This document shows positions 34,830-43,944 of a DNA stretch of 64,000 nt, piece after piece (within the stretch, counting starts at the first letter, position 1; the number at the start of each line of letters is the position of its first letter). The stretch is from NCBI GenBank assembly GCA_030538275.1, contig JAUNUH010000001.1, positions 397,829 through 461,828 of the forward strand, read 5' to 3'. A program made the position numbers and the translations under genes. Below the pieces are notes generated by a model. That model made no database searches and had not been told where the DNA came from. It was given only the letters and a program-made list of their open reading frames with translations. The stretch is from Flavobacteriaceae bacterium. GTDB taxonomy: Bacteria > Bacteroidota > Bacteroidia > Flavobacteriales > Weeksellaceae.

Positions 34830-37655
34830 ATGGAAAATGACAGTATTCAGATTTATGGTGCAAGAGAACATAATCTAAAAAATATCAATGTAGAAATTCC
34901 TCGTGACAAACTGGTTGTAATTACTGGCTTGAGCGGAAGTGGAAAATCCTCATTAGCTTTTGATACCATTTATGCAGAAGGTCAACGGCGATATATCGAA
35001 ACTTTCTCTGCCTATGCCAGGCAATTGCTGGGCAATATGGAACGCCCCGATGTAGATAAAATTGATGGATTATCTCCTGTGGTGGCGATAGAACAGAAAA
35101 CAACATCTCGAAATCCGCGATCTACCGTAGGCACGATTACAGAAATTTACGATTTTTTGCGCTTACTATTTGCTCGCGCATCTGTTCCCTATTCCTACGT
35201 TACGGGAGAGCGTATGATTAGCTATACGGATGAAGAAATTCGAAATTTATTAAGAGCTGAATTTACCGATAAAAAAATAATCATTTTAGCTCCTGTTGTT
35301 CGCGCTAGAAAAGGGCATTATAGAGAATTATTCGAACAAATTGCCAAAAAAGGCTTTCTAGAGGTACGAATCGATGGTGAAATTCAAGAAATTGAGCCTG
35401 GAATGCAAATCGACCGCTACAAGACACATGATATAGAAATTGTAGTTGATAAATTGAAATTGAGTCCATCTATAGGAAAAGAACGCCTTCAACATTCGTT
35501 GGAAACCGCTATGTATCACGGTGATGACGTAATGATGGTTTTGGATTTGGAGACAAACTCTGCTCGTTATTTTAGCCGAGCCATGATGTGCCCAACCTCT
35601 GGAATTTCATATCCCGTTCCAGAACCCAATACATTTTCTTTTAATTCGCCAAAGGGCGCATGTGAAACTTGTAATGGAATCGGAAAAATCAAAATAATTG
35701 ATAAATCTTCCATCATTCCAAACGAAAATCTGAGTATTAGTAAAGGAGCCATTGCACCACTAGAGGAGTTGAAAAAAGTTAGCTGGATTTTTAAACAAAT
35801 TTCCTCTATTTTATCCATCAATTACGATGATGAAAAAAATCCTTGGAAAAAATTAAGTGAAAAATCACAACAGGATATTTTGTACGGAAGTTTTGAAAAA
35901 GTTGATGTTAAACTCAAATTCGCAGATATTTCAAAAACGTATAAAATCGATTTTGAAGGTGTAATTCCTTATTTGGAAAGAATTATCAATGATAAAAACA
36001 ATCCGAAAAATCGGGTTATCAGCAATAAATACGCTACCGAAATCACTTGTCCACAGTGTAATGGAAAAAGATTGAAACAAGAATCTCTTTATTTCAAAAT
36101 AGATAATAAAAATATTGGCGAAGTAGGAGAAATGGATTTCAAAAATTTAAAAATATGGCTGGATGAATTGTTACATAAACTCGAGAAAAGAGAGAAATTA
36201 GTTGCTGGAGAAATATTAAAAGAAATTTCACAACGATGTCAGTTTTTGCTTGATGTTGGCTTGGACTACCTATCGCTCAACCGAGAATCAAAATCCTTGT
36301 CGGGTGGTGAAGCACAACGCATACGACTGGCCACGCAGATTGGCACACAGCTGGTTAATGTGCTGTACATACTGGACGAGCCATCCATTGGCCTGCATCC
36401 ACGAGACAATGCGCGTTTAATTAAATCATTAAAAGATTTACGCGATATCGGAAATTCGGTCATTGTAGTAGAGCATGACGAGGAAATGATTTTAGAAGCG
36501 GATGAAGTGGTGGATATGGGTCCAAAAGCGGGAAAACATGGTGGTGAAATCGTGTGGCAAGGTAGCCCAGATGGAATAAAAACGGCAAATACTTTAACCG
36601 CAAATTATATCAATCAGGTAATTAAAATTGATATTCCGATTGAAAGAAGAAAAGGAAATGGAAATTTTCTTGAATTGAAAGGAGCTACAGGAAATAATTT
36701 AACAAATGTAAATATCAAAATTCCACTAGGTACGCTTTGCGTAGTTACCGGCGTTTCGGGCAGTGGAAAATCAACTTTGATTAATGAAACTTTGTATAGA
36801 ATATTAAATCAACATTTTTTTCATGCTATCAAAAAACCTATGCCGTACAAAAGTATTTCAGGACTGGAATATATAGACAAGGTAATTGATATTGATCAAT
36901 CTCCAATTGGCCGAACACCCAGAAGTAATCCTGCTACTTATACAGGATTGTTCTCTGAAATTAGAAATTTATTTGCCAATTTACCCGAGTCCAAAATACG
37001 TGGATACAAACCAGGTAGATTTTCTTTTAATGTAAAAGGTGGAAGATGTGAAACCTGCCAAGGTGCTGGATTGCGCGTCATTGAAATGAATTTTTTACCC
37101 GATATATATGTCAATTGCGAAACCTGTCATGGTAAAAGATTTAATCGTGAAACCCTTGAGGTGAGATACAAAGGAAAATCCATATCCGATGTATTGGAGA
37201 TGACTGTAGAAGAGGCTGTTAGCTTTTTTGAAGCAATACCCAATATTTATCGAAGATTAAATATGTTATACGAAGTTGGACTGGGATATATCACCATAGG
37301 ACAACAATCAACAACACTGAGCGGAGGAGAGGCACAACGTGTAAAATTAGCAACAGAATTGAGTAAAAAACAAACAGGAAATACATTGTATATCCTCGAT
37401 GAACCTACAACGGGTTTGCATTTCGAAGATATTAGAGTATTAATGGATGTTTTGCAAAAACTGGTAGATTTAGGAAATACGGTAATTATTATAGAACATA
37501 ATTTGGACGTGATAAAAGTTGCTGATTATATTATCGACATCGGCCCTGAAGGTGGAAAAGAAGGAGGAAAAATAGTTGCCAAAGGAACTCCAGAAGAGAT
37601 TATAAAATCTAAAAATTCTTATACAGGAAAATTCTTGAAAACGGTAATGAAATAA
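34830..37655 (+). CDS. uvrA: Excinuclease ABC subunit A
   Basis: Damage-recognition ATPase of nucleotide excision repair. 941 residues, standard length. Two ABC modules, each with Walker A ([16 protein letters not shown] near 35, [16 protein letters not shown] near 640) and signature ([24 protein letters not shown]) followed by Walker B ([26 protein letters not shown]). Zinc modules: [24 protein letters not shown] and CETCHGKR. Single gene with its own promoter and a bidirectional terminator. It is part of the window's repair set with ung, mutS2 and ogt, though these are not contiguous. Confidence 0.98.
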   Translation: MENDSIQIYGAREHNLKNINVEIPRDKLVVITGLSGSGKSSLAFDTIYAEGQRRYIETFSAYARQLLGNMERPDVDKIDGLSPVVAIEQKTTSRNPRSTVGTITEIYDFLRLLFARASVPYSYVTGERMISYTDEEIRNLLRAEFTDKKIIILAPVVRARKGHYRELFEQIAKKGFLEVRIDGEIQEIEPGMQIDRYKTHDIEIVVDKLKLSPSIGKERLQHSLETAMYHGDDVMMVLDLETNSARYFSRAMMCPTSGISYPVPEPNTFSFNSPKGACETCNGIGKIKIIDKSSIIPNENLSISKGAIAPLEELKKVSWIFKQISSILSINYDDEKNPWKKLSEKSQQDILYGSFEKVDVKLKFADISKTYKIDFEGVIPYLERIINDKNNPKNRVISNKYATEITCPQCNGKRLKQESLYFKIDNKNIGEVGEMDFKNLKIWLDELLHKLEKREKLVAGEILKEISQRCQFLLDVGLDYLSLNRESKSLSGGEAQRIRLATQIGTQLVNVLYILDEPSIGLHPRDNARLIKSLKDLRDIGNSVIVVEHDEEMILEADEVVDMGPKAGKHGGEIVWQGSPDGIKTANTLTANYINQVIKIDIPIERRKGNGNFLELKGATGNNLTNVNIKIPLGTLCVVTGVSGSGKSTLINETLYRILNQHFFHAIKKPMPYKSISGLEYIDKVIDIDQSPIGRTPRSNPATYTGLFSEIRNLFANLPESKIRGYKPGRFSFNVKGGRCETCQGAGLRVIEMNFLPDIYVNCETCHGKRFNRETLEVRYKGKSISDVLEMTVEEAVSFFEAIPNIYRRLNMLYEVGLGYITIGQQSTTLSGGEAQRVKLATELSKKQTGNTLYILDEPTTGLHFEDIRVLMDVLQKLVDLGNTVIIIEHNLDVIKVADYIIDIGPEGGKEGGKIVAKGTPEEIIKSKNSYTGKFLKTVMK

Positions 37656-37658
37656 ATA

Positions 37659-37695
37659 AAAAAAAAGACGAATACCTTGATATCCGTCTTTTTTA
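37659..37695. terminator. Bidirectional terminator uvrA / zinc peptidase
   Basis: A-rich arm with GACG at 37661-37670 pairs with CGTC plus T tract from 37685; short internal ATA/TAT extension. Between converging uvrA and the metallopeptidase gene. Confidence 0.85.
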
Positions 37696-37712
37696 AATTT
37701 ATTTTAATTTTT

Positions 37713-38396
37713 CTAATCTCTATTCCCCAACAACATACTTGCAAAGTAAGCTAATTGAGCCAATGAGCCAATTGCTGCAACCAAATAAGTTCTAGCAGCC
37801 CATTTCAAAGCATCTTTAGACATAGCCAATTCGTTGGGCTGAACAATATTTTTTTCTCTCAACCATTTTAATGCTCTATTGCTGGCGTCATATTCAACAG
37901 GTAAGGTAACAAAAGTAAATACCGTTGTAACAGCAAAAGCTAAAACACCCAATGCCAAAACCCAAGGAATTTGAGAAGTTGCATAGACCGCAATACCACC
38001 CATTATCAAAAACATGGATAATTTGGAAGCAATATTTACTGTTGGAACCATTTTCGATCTGAATTCCAACCAACTATATCCAACCGCATGTTGTATAGCA
38101 TGTCCACATTCATGCGCAGCTACAGCAGCCGCCGCTGCGTTTCTTTCAAAGTAAACCGATTCTGATAAATTTACCGTTTTATTTTGTGGATTATAGTGGT
38201 CTGTTAATTGTCCTTGAACAGAAGTTATTTTAACATCGTGAATCCCATGATCGGCAAGCATTTGTTCAGCAATTTCTTTTCCACTCATATTGTTTGAAAG
38301 GCGAGTGCGTGAATATTTCGCAAATTTTGACTTGAGCATAAAACTCACATACATACTCACAAGCGTCAAAATACCAACTAATATATAATATGTCAT
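37713..38396 (-). CDS. Membrane zinc metallopeptidase (YugP family)
   Basis: About 228 residues from the ATG at 38396 (MTYYILVGILTLVSMYV). The frame extends 10 codons further upstream, but this start begins directly with the conserved first membrane helix. The zinc motif VAAHECGHAIQHAVGY (HExxH) near residue 110 is followed by further membrane segments (MFLIMGGIAVYA, VLALGVLAFAVTTVFTFVTLP) and a conserved DASNRALKWL. Family members are uncharacterised membrane proteases. It converges on uvrA and shares its upstream region with the GNAT gene, where an 11-base-arm dyad lies at 38470-38495. Confidence 0.9.
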   Translation of the reverse strand: MTYYILVGILTLVSMYVSFMLKSKFAKYSRTRLSNNMSGKEIAEQMLADHGIHDVKITSVQGQLTDHYNPQNKTVNLSESVYFERNAAAAAVAAHECGHAIQHAVGYSWLEFRSKMVPTVNIASKLSMFLIMGGIAVYATSQIPWVLALGVLAFAVTTVFTFVTLPVEYDASNRALKWLREKNIVQPNELAMSKDALKWAARTYLVAAIGSLAQLAYFASMLLGNRD

Positions 38397-38469
38397 TCGA
38401 TAAATATTTAGCCACTTTTCAAGCAAAATATATGCCGTAGAAAATAAGAAATTAACTTTTTGTTAAATT

Positions 38470-38495
38470 ACTTTGTTTACTTTTGTAAACAAAGT
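38470..38495. promoter_or_regulatory. Perfect dyad overlapping a -7 promoter element (candidate operator)
   Basis: Arms 38470-38480 and 38485-38495 are perfect inverted repeats of 11 bases around TTTT (core GTTTAC-TTTT-GTAAAC). A plus-strand TACTTTTG at 38478-38485 lies inside. It sits between the zinc peptidase (-) and GNAT (+) genes. It could be a repressor site or simply an extended promoter. Confidence 0.5.
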
Positions 38496-38575
38496 TGTAA
38501 CTAGTTGATATATGATAATTTAAAACAGAAAATAAATTTTAGTTTAGACTATTATTAATTAAACGTTAATAAACT

Positions 38576-38583
38576 TATATTTG
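38576..38583 (+). promoter_or_regulatory. Proximal -7 promoter element of GNAT gene
   Basis: TATATTTG followed by CA, 14 bases upstream of the ATG at 38598. Confidence 0.5.
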
Positions 38584-38597
38584 CAAAATATTTGAGT

Positions 38598-39719
38598 ATG
38601 TCGATAGTTATTCAAGAAGTCGTTTCCAAAAAAGAATTAAAAAGATTCATCCAGTTTCCGATGGAGCTTTATAAGAATAATTCTTTCTATGTTCCACCTC
38701 TTATCAAGGAAGAAATGGAAGCCTTGGATAATGCAAAGAATCCAGTTTTTAATCATGCTATCGCAAAGTATTATCTTGCATACAAGGGCAAACAAATCGT
38801 AGGTCGTATCGCGGCTATCATCAATTGGAAAGAAGTAAACGACCAAAATAAAAAGAAAGTTCGATTCGGTTGGTTTGATGTAATTGATGATATAGAGGTG
38901 ACCCGAGCACTCTTGGAAAAAGTAAAAAACTTGGGTGTAGAAAACAATTTGGAATACATGGAAGGTCCTGTGGGATTTTCCAATTTAGACAAAGCCGGCT
39001 TGTTGACAAAAGGATTTGACGAGATTCCAACCATGGTAACACTTTATAACGCTCCATACTACGAATCACATCTTTTACAATTAGGATTTGAAGAAGCCAG
39101 TGAATGGGTAGAATACAAATTGGTTGTACCCGATGAATTGCCAGAAAAAGTCATACGATTTGCAGAGCTCATAAAGGAGAGATATCATCTACATATCAAA
39201 TCTTTTCCAAATAAAGATGAACTGCGAAAAGTCGTGGATCCTATGTTCAAGTTACTTGATAAAACATACGGACACTTAAGTAGTTATGTTCCTATACCTC
39301 AACAACAAATTGAACATTATAAAAATAAATATATCAACTTCATCAACCCAGATTTTGTGAGTTGTATAGAAGACCAGCAAGGCAAAATGATTGCGTTTGC
39401 CATTACAATGCCTTCTTATTCTAAAGCGCTACAAAAAGCCAATGGCAAATTGTTTCCCACAGGTTGGTGGCATCTTTTACAGGCTTCGAAAAAAAATGAT
39501 GCGGCTGCGTTTTATTTAATCGGAATAGATCCGGCTTTTCAAGGAAAAGGCGTTACGGCTATAGTTTTCAAAGAAATGTTTCAAACTTTTAACAAATATG
39601 GAGTTAAATATCTGGAAACCAACCCAGAATTAGCTGAGAATAAAAGTATTCAAACCTTATGGAAAGATTATAATCCAGAAAACCATAAACGTAGAAAAAG
39701 CTTCAAAAAAGAGCTTTAA
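38598..39719 (+). CDS. GNAT-fold acetyltransferase-like protein
   Basis: 373 residues from the ATG at 38598 (a TTG two codons upstream is the alternative). The N-terminal half (FIQFPMELYKNNSFYVPPLIKEE, GRIAAIINWKEVNDQNKKKVRFGWFDV, YMEGPVGFSNLDKAGLLTKGF) and the C-terminal GNAT-like half (FYLIGIDPAFQGKGVTAIVFKEMF, YLETNPELAENKSIQTLWKDY) resemble a two-domain N-acyltransferase common in Bacteroidota. QGKGV is the likely acyl-CoA pyrophosphate loop. The substrate is unknown. Its end overlaps the converging XRE gene by 4 bases. Two candidate promoters lie upstream. Confidence 0.85.
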   Translation: MSIVIQEVVSKKELKRFIQFPMELYKNNSFYVPPLIKEEMEALDNAKNPVFNHAIAKYYLAYKGKQIVGRIAAIINWKEVNDQNKKKVRFGWFDVIDDIEVTRALLEKVKNLGVENNLEYMEGPVGFSNLDKAGLLTKGFDEIPTMVTLYNAPYYESHLLQLGFEEASEWVEYKLVVPDELPEKVIRFAELIKERYHLHIKSFPNKDELRKVVDPMFKLLDKTYGHLSSYVPIPQQQIEHYKNKYINFINPDFVSCIEDQQGKMIAFAITMPSYSKALQKANGKLFPTGWWHLLQASKKNDAAAFYLIGIDPAFQGKGVTAIVFKEMFQTFNKYGVKYLETNPELAENKSIQTLWKDYNPENHKRRKSFKKEL

Positions 39720-40150
39720 TCTTTTAAATGAAATACTTCAAAGCTTTGATCAGAATAGAACCAAACTATCTTAATAAGCTGTCTATCAACATCATTTTCG
39801 GGCTGCTTTAATTCATTTTCAATAGATAATTCATCCTTTTCCAGTTCGTCAAATAGTGTTGGAGCAGGAGTAGAGTCTGAAGGGACTCGAAATGATTTCC
39901 CTTGATTCATTCGTGTATCAATTATTTCTTTTTCTGAAATTGTCATAGGCTTTTCTCCTAAGAGTAAGAACTCCCAGCGTAGTTCAGGAAAATTACTTTT
40001 TACTTTCAATAAAAAATCTAGACTGGGTTTGTTTCTTCCAGATATGATATGAGAAATATTAGACCGCTGAACGCCTAATGTATCAGCTAGGTCTGATGCG
40101 TTAAGTTTGTAAATATCTAAAATATCTAAAATTATTTTGTCATAATTCAT
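39716..40150 (-). CDS. XRE-family helix-turn-helix regulator
   Basis: 144 residues. Residues 1-60 are a Xre/Cro-type HTH: NASDLADTLGVQRSNISHIISGRNKPSLDFLLKV, with the recognition helix near RSNISHIISGR. A disordered, acidic middle (TMISEKEI to PEND) and a C-terminal strand motif, KIVWFYSDQSFEVF, follow; the latter is probably a small dimerisation or sensing piece. A -7 element sits only 4 bases before the ATG and overlaps the dyad TTAC-AAAT-GTAA, which suggests autoregulation. Divergent from the M14 peptidase across 266 bases with more dyads. Its 3' end overlaps the GNAT gene by 4 bases. Confidence 0.9.
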   Translation of the reverse strand: MNYDKIILDILDIYKLNASDLADTLGVQRSNISHIISGRNKPSLDFLLKVKSNFPELRWEFLLLGEKPMTISEKEIIDTRMNQGKSFRVPSDSTPAPTLFDELEKDELSIENELKQPENDVDRQLIKIVWFYSDQSFEVFHLKD

Positions 40151-40151
40151 T

Positions 40152-40163
40152 TTACAAATGTAA
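40152..40163 (-). promoter_or_regulatory. Dyad TTACA-AA-TGTAA over the XRE promoter
   Basis: Inverted repeat covering the minus-strand -7 element TACATTTG (40155-40162), immediately before the XRE start codon. Possible autoregulatory operator. Confidence 0.45.
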
Positions 40164-40208
40164 GGAAAATAGGAATATTAAAAGCAAAAACAATAACAAA
40201 ATGTACTT

Positions 40209-40224
40209 AAAGTAAACTTACTTT
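40209..40224. promoter_or_regulatory. Perfect 16-base dyad AAAGTAA-AC-TTACTTT
   Basis: Seven-base perfect arms with a 2-base centre in the middle of the 266-base gap between the divergent XRE and M14 peptidase genes. It is not part of a hairpin terminator (no T tract, not near a stop), so an operator is the likelier reading. Confidence 0.45.
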
Positions 40225-40362
40225 TATGCTTCATATTAATCGATTTAATTTATTGATTTTAAGTTATTTAAATTATTTGATTGAATTAATACAAATTTAT
40301 ATGAAACTTGATGACTATTTGTCATGTTGTTAAATATGTTACAGTTTTAAACCAATTCAATT

Positions 40363-40378
40363 GTTTACATTTGTATAT
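40363..40378 (+). promoter_or_regulatory. -7 element of M14 peptidase gene in a partial dyad
   Basis: TACATTTG at 40366-40373 within GTTTAC-ATTT-GTATAT, sharing its left arm with the site at 38475. Lies 44 bases before the ATG at 40417. Confidence 0.45.
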
Positions 40379-40416
40379 AATGACATATTTTGATTAAGTT
40401 TTATTACCTTTAAACT

Positions 40417-41559
40417 ATGGTAGATATTTTGGAATTATATGATGTTTTTAAGGAGGATATTTCTTCTAGATATTTTCCGCCAAAAACTGTTGAGAAATTA
40501 ATAGAAATCCATCAATACAAACATGAAGTTATTGGTAAAAGTTTTGAGGATAGAAACCTCTATAAATTAACATTTGGGCAGGGAAATATTAAGTTATTGT
40601 TTTGGGCACAAATGCATGGAAACGAAACTACAGCCGCACGAGCTATGTTTGACTTGTGGAAATTTCTACATTTGCCAGAATTTTCAAAACATTATGCCAA
40701 AGTCTTTGAAATACATTTCATACCGCAACTCAATCCAGATGGAGCTCAATATTACAGTCGTAGAAATTCCGCTCAAATAGATATTAATCGGGATTTTAAT
40801 GCAGAGCAATCTAGTGAAATTCAGATTTTGAAAAATCTTATTCAAAGAGAAAAATTTGATTTCTTATTCAATTTACATGATCAACGAAGTATTTTTCATC
40901 CTGAAAACAAAAAATATCCCGCAACTTTATCTTTTTTGGCACCGGTAATTGATGTCGAAAATTCTTACTCGAATGCACGTGAGAAGGCCATCAACTTGAT
41001 TTCTTGCATGATAAATCGATTGAATGTTATTTTACCTAATCAAATTGCACGATTTTCTCATGAATTTTATCCAAAAGCAACTGGAGATAATCTACAAAAA
41101 GCAGGCTGGCCAACCATTTTAATCGAAAGTGGACACTATAATAATGATTATCAGAGAAATAGCTCAAGAAAGTTTACTTTTTATGCCATTCTATCTGCCT
41201 TGAATGCTTTAATCGAAAAAGAAAATGAAAATATAGATGCAAATATTTATCATCAAACGCCTATAAATGATAATAAAGCTTTTGATATAATATATAAGGA
41301 CGTGTGCTTGCAAAGAACATCATCACAATGCATCACAGATATTGGAATTCAGTTTGAAGAAAAATTAATTTCAAATGAAATTCATTTTGAGGCCAGAATT
41401 GCAGAAATTGGCGATCTGTCTGATTATTTCGGACATGATATTTATCATGCTGAGAATCGCGTATTTCAAAATGAATTGAATAATCTTCCGAAAATTGGAA
41501 TGCTGGCTAATTTTAAAATTGGTAATTTGATCATTAAAAATGGAAAACCACAAGAATAA
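40417..41559 (+). CDS. M14-family zinc carboxypeptidase-like protein
   Basis: 380 residues, no signal peptide, so cytoplasmic. Zinc-site motifs: FWAQMHGNETTAARAMFDL (HxxE ligands), then PQLNPDGAQYYSRRNSAQIDINRDFN (the NPDG and NRDFN signature) and FLFNLHDQRS (third His ligand). ILIESGHYNNDYQR is near the catalytic Glu region. The C-terminal 90 residues form a separate small domain. The substrate is unknown; in many Bacteroidota such peptidases are grouped as succinylglutamate-desuccinylase-like. It overlaps ogt by 20 bases. Confidence 0.88.
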   Translation: MVDILELYDVFKEDISSRYFPPKTVEKLIEIHQYKHEVIGKSFEDRNLYKLTFGQGNIKLLFWAQMHGNETTAARAMFDLWKFLHLPEFSKHYAKVFEIHFIPQLNPDGAQYYSRRNSAQIDINRDFNAEQSSEIQILKNLIQREKFDFLFNLHDQRSIFHPENKKYPATLSFLAPVIDVENSYSNAREKAINLISCMINRLNVILPNQIARFSHEFYPKATGDNLQKAGWPTILIESGHYNNDYQRNSSRKFTFYAILSALNALIEKENENIDANIYHQTPINDNKAFDIIYKDVCLQRTSSQCITDIGIQFEEKLISNEIHFEARIAEIGDLSDYFGHDIYHAENRVFQNELNNLPKIGMLANFKIGNLIIKNGKPQE

Positions 41560-42022
41560 TCGTATTCAGACACCGATAGGTGAACTGTTTGCTACGATTT
41601 CTGAAAAAGGAATAGAAAGATTGGATTTTAATCAAATTCATAAACTCGAAAGTTTTTCTTTAATTGAGAACGAAATATTTTCAAATTTGAAAAAACAATT
41701 ATCTGAATATTTTTCAGGTCAAAGAAAAGCATTTCATCTGCCAATACATTTAAAAGGTACAGAATTCCAATTAAGGGTCTGGAATCAATTAATGGAAATT
41801 CCTTACGGAAAAACCATTTCATACAAAATGCAATCACTTGAACTTCAGAATCATAAAGCGATTCGTGCCATTGCTACAGCCAATGCAAAAAATCCTATCA
41901 TGGTCATCGTTCCATGCCATCGTGTTATTGGCTCTGATGGACGGCTTTCTGGATATGCAGGAGGGATTCAAGCAAAAGAGTGGTTGCTGAATTTGGAACA
42001 AAATCAAACTCGGTTATTTTGA
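41540..42022 (+). CDS. ogt: Methylated-DNA-protein-cysteine methyltransferase
   Basis: Repairs O6-methylguanine by irreversible transfer of the methyl group to its own Cys. 160 residues. Motifs: GTEFQLRVWNQLMEIPYGKTISY, RAIATANAKNPIMVIVPCHRVIGSDG with the acceptor Cys in PCHRV, and LSGYAGGIQAKEWLL. The N-terminal domain is short, as in Ogt rather than Ada. Its start lies 20 bases inside the preceding peptidase gene, so the two are coupled. No terminator is visible before the long gap that follows. Confidence 0.96.
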   Translation: MENHKNNRIQTPIGELFATISEKGIERLDFNQIHKLESFSLIENEIFSNLKKQLSEYFSGQRKAFHLPIHLKGTEFQLRVWNQLMEIPYGKTISYKMQSLELQNHKAIRAIATANAKNPIMVIVPCHRVIGSDGRLSGYAGGIQAKEWLLNLEQNQTRLF

Positions 42023-42268
42023 TTATAAAAACCTTTATTTAACATAATATATATTATAGGGTATTTGGTAAATCTTTTTTTTACAAATGGGAAATTCGAT
42101 CCCCAATGATATTACAGGAAATTATTAATCTTACAATATAATGCATCCTGAGATACTTAACAGTTTCTGCTAATTCAAGAAAAATAAGAATCATTTCATC
42201 CAAATTCTTAATTTTCATCTTTTTTTCAAATTATAAAAACCATAAGATTCAATTTCTTTGAAAAATAC

Positions 42269-42364
42269 TCGTAGTGCGTTATCAATCGTAATATAAACTG
42301 TAAAATATCTCCAAATTAATTTCTTCCACAAAATCCAAGATTCGACGGATTCAATACACGAATT
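42269..42364 (-). repeat. Inverted-copy element, long version
   Basis: On the minus strand the segment opens AATTCGTGTATT and closes GCACTACGA, with about 75 bases between. The same two words in the same order occur on the plus strand at 42472-42509. Confidence 0.4.
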
Positions 42365-42471
42365 AGACATTATTAGAATTTCATCAATGAAGCAACCCAA
42401 AATCAATAACTTGAATACAAATCATTCATTTAAGTGAGAAAATTATTAAAAATATTTGTCGTTTTATTTAA

Positions 42472-42509
42472 AATTCGTGTATTTGTGAAAATTATAAAAT
42501 GCACTACGA
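42472..42509 (+). repeat. Inverted-copy element, short version
   Basis: Plus-strand AATTCGTGTATT followed 17 bases later by GCACTACGA, mirroring the minus-strand copy at 42269-42364. Words of the AATTCGTGTATT type recur between genes in Bacteroidota genomes as I recall them. Confidence 0.4.
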
Positions 42510-42612
42510 ATTATAAATATATTTTTTGTGAAGAAGATTTCTATCCTAATTCAGATAAAATATTCTATCCAAATTTGAAATATTTCTAAAACCCGCTATC
42601 AACAGAAATCCA

Positions 42613-42620
42613 TATCTTTG
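42613..42620 (+). promoter_or_regulatory. -7 promoter element of mtaB operon
   Basis: TATCTTTG followed by CA, ending 4 bases before the mtaB ATG. Confidence 0.55.
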
Positions 42621-42624
42621 CAAA

Positions 42625-43944
42625 ATGCAAAAAACTGCCGCATTTTATACACTGGGTTGTAAACTTAATTTCGCCGAAACATCTACCATTGCACGCAATC
42701 TCAACAAAGGTGGTTACGAAACTGTAGATTTTGAGCAGAAAGCAAATGTTTATGTAATTAATACGTGCTCTGTCACGCAACACGCTGATAATGAATGTAA
42801 AAGAATCGTACGGAAAGCTCAACAAAGCAATCCAGATGGGTTTATTGTTATCGTAGGCTGTTATGCTCAACTAAAACCCGAAGAAATAGCTCAAATCCCT
42901 GGTGTTGATTTGGTTTTGGGAGCAAGAGAAAAATTCAATATTGTGAATTTCCTCGATGACTTATCCAAATCCGAAAATACCCAAGTGCATTCCTGTGAAA
43001 TCCAAGAAGCAGATTTCTACGAAAGTGCCTATTCTATTGGTGACAGAACCCGCGCTTTCCTCAAAGTTCAAGATGGTTGTGATTACAAATGTACCTATTG
43101 CACCATTCCCCTGGCTCGTGGAATTTCACGCTCGGATACCGTAGAAAACATCATCCAAAAAGCCAATGAAATTGCTCAAAAAGGAATTCAGGAAATCGTG
43201 CTAACAGGCGTAAATATCGGAGATTATGGTAAAGGTGAATTCGGAAATAAAAAACACGAAAATACCTTCATGGAATTATGCCAAAAACTCGATGAAGAAT
43301 CACCCGTACATAGAATTAGAATTTCGTCCATAGAACCAAATCTACTCAAAAACGAAATTATCGAATTTTCTGCTAATAGTAAGCGGTTTGTACCTCATTT
43401 TCATATTCCTCTTCAATCGGGCAGCGATGTATTACTCAAAAAAATGAAACGTCGCTATCTCACAGATTTATATCGTGAAAGGGTTTCAAAAATCAAAGAA
43501 GTTATGCCTCATGCTTGTATTGGCGTCGATGTAATTGTAGGGTTTCCTGGCGAAACAGACGAAGAATTTCTAACAACATATAATTTTCTTAATGATTTGG
43601 ATATAAGCTATTTACACGTGTTTACTTATAGTGAAAGAGAAAATACAGAAGCCAGCCAAATGGATGGCAAAGTTCCAATTCAAATTCGTAAAAAAAGGAA
43701 TAAAATGCTCCGAATTCTTTCGGAGAAAAAAAGAGTGGCTTTTTATCTTTCTCAAATGGGAACAACTAGAAAAGTACTATGGGAAGAAGAAAATAGAAAT
43801 GGTTTCATGTATGGATATACGGATAATTATATTCGAGTTCAAACCGAGTTTGACCCAAATCTCATCAATAAATTGATGGAAGTAGAATTAGTTGAACTTA
43901 ATACCGATGGAATCGTTGAAGTAAAATTATTACAACCCGCATGA
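42625..43944 (+). CDS. mtaB: tRNA t6A37 methylthiotransferase MtaB
   Basis: Radical-SAM enzyme that adds the 2-methylthio group to t6A37 of ANN-decoding tRNAs. 439 residues. The N-terminal MTTase domain has three Cys for the auxiliary cluster: YTLGCKLNFAE, VINTCSVTQHADNE and VGCYAQLKPEE. The radical-SAM motif is DGCDYKCTYCTIPLARG (CxxxCxxC). VLTGVNIGDYG and HIPLQSGSDVLLKKMKRRY are typical, and a C-terminal TRAM-like segment follows. First gene of an operon; the stop overlaps the next ATG (ATGA). Confidence 0.95.
   Translation: MQKTAAFYTLGCKLNFAETSTIARNLNKGGYETVDFEQKANVYVINTCSVTQHADNECKRIVRKAQQSNPDGFIVIVGCYAQLKPEEIAQIPGVDLVLGAREKFNIVNFLDDLSKSENTQVHSCEIQEADFYESAYSIGDRTRAFLKVQDGCDYKCTYCTIPLARGISRSDTVENIIQKANEIAQKGIQEIVLTGVNIGDYGKGEFGNKKHENTFMELCQKLDEESPVHRIRISSIEPNLLKNEIIEFSANSKRFVPHFHIPLQSGSDVLLKKMKRRYLTDLYRERVSKIKEVMPHACIGVDVIVGFPGETDEEFLTTYNFLNDLDISYLHVFTYSERENTEASQMDGKVPIQIRKKRNKMLRILSEKKRVAFYLSQMGTTRKVLWEEENRNGFMYGYTDNYIRVQTEFDPNLINKLMEVELVELNTDGIVEVKLLQPA

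Larger units (their letters stand above)
42023..42624. other. 602-base AT-rich spacer without a convincing gene
   Basis: No ORF here has a recognisable product. The longest (42215-42406, minus, 63 codons) is low-complexity and matches nothing I know. The region holds two diverged inverted copies of a word pair (listed separately) and the mtaB promoter at its right end. It may be the eroded remains of an inserted sequence. Confidence 0.6.

Noticed and set aside
42215..42406. 63-codon minus-strand ORF in the 42 kb spacer
   Set aside because: No family features, low-complexity composition, and it lies across the inverted-copy element; more likely non-coding or eroded sequence.
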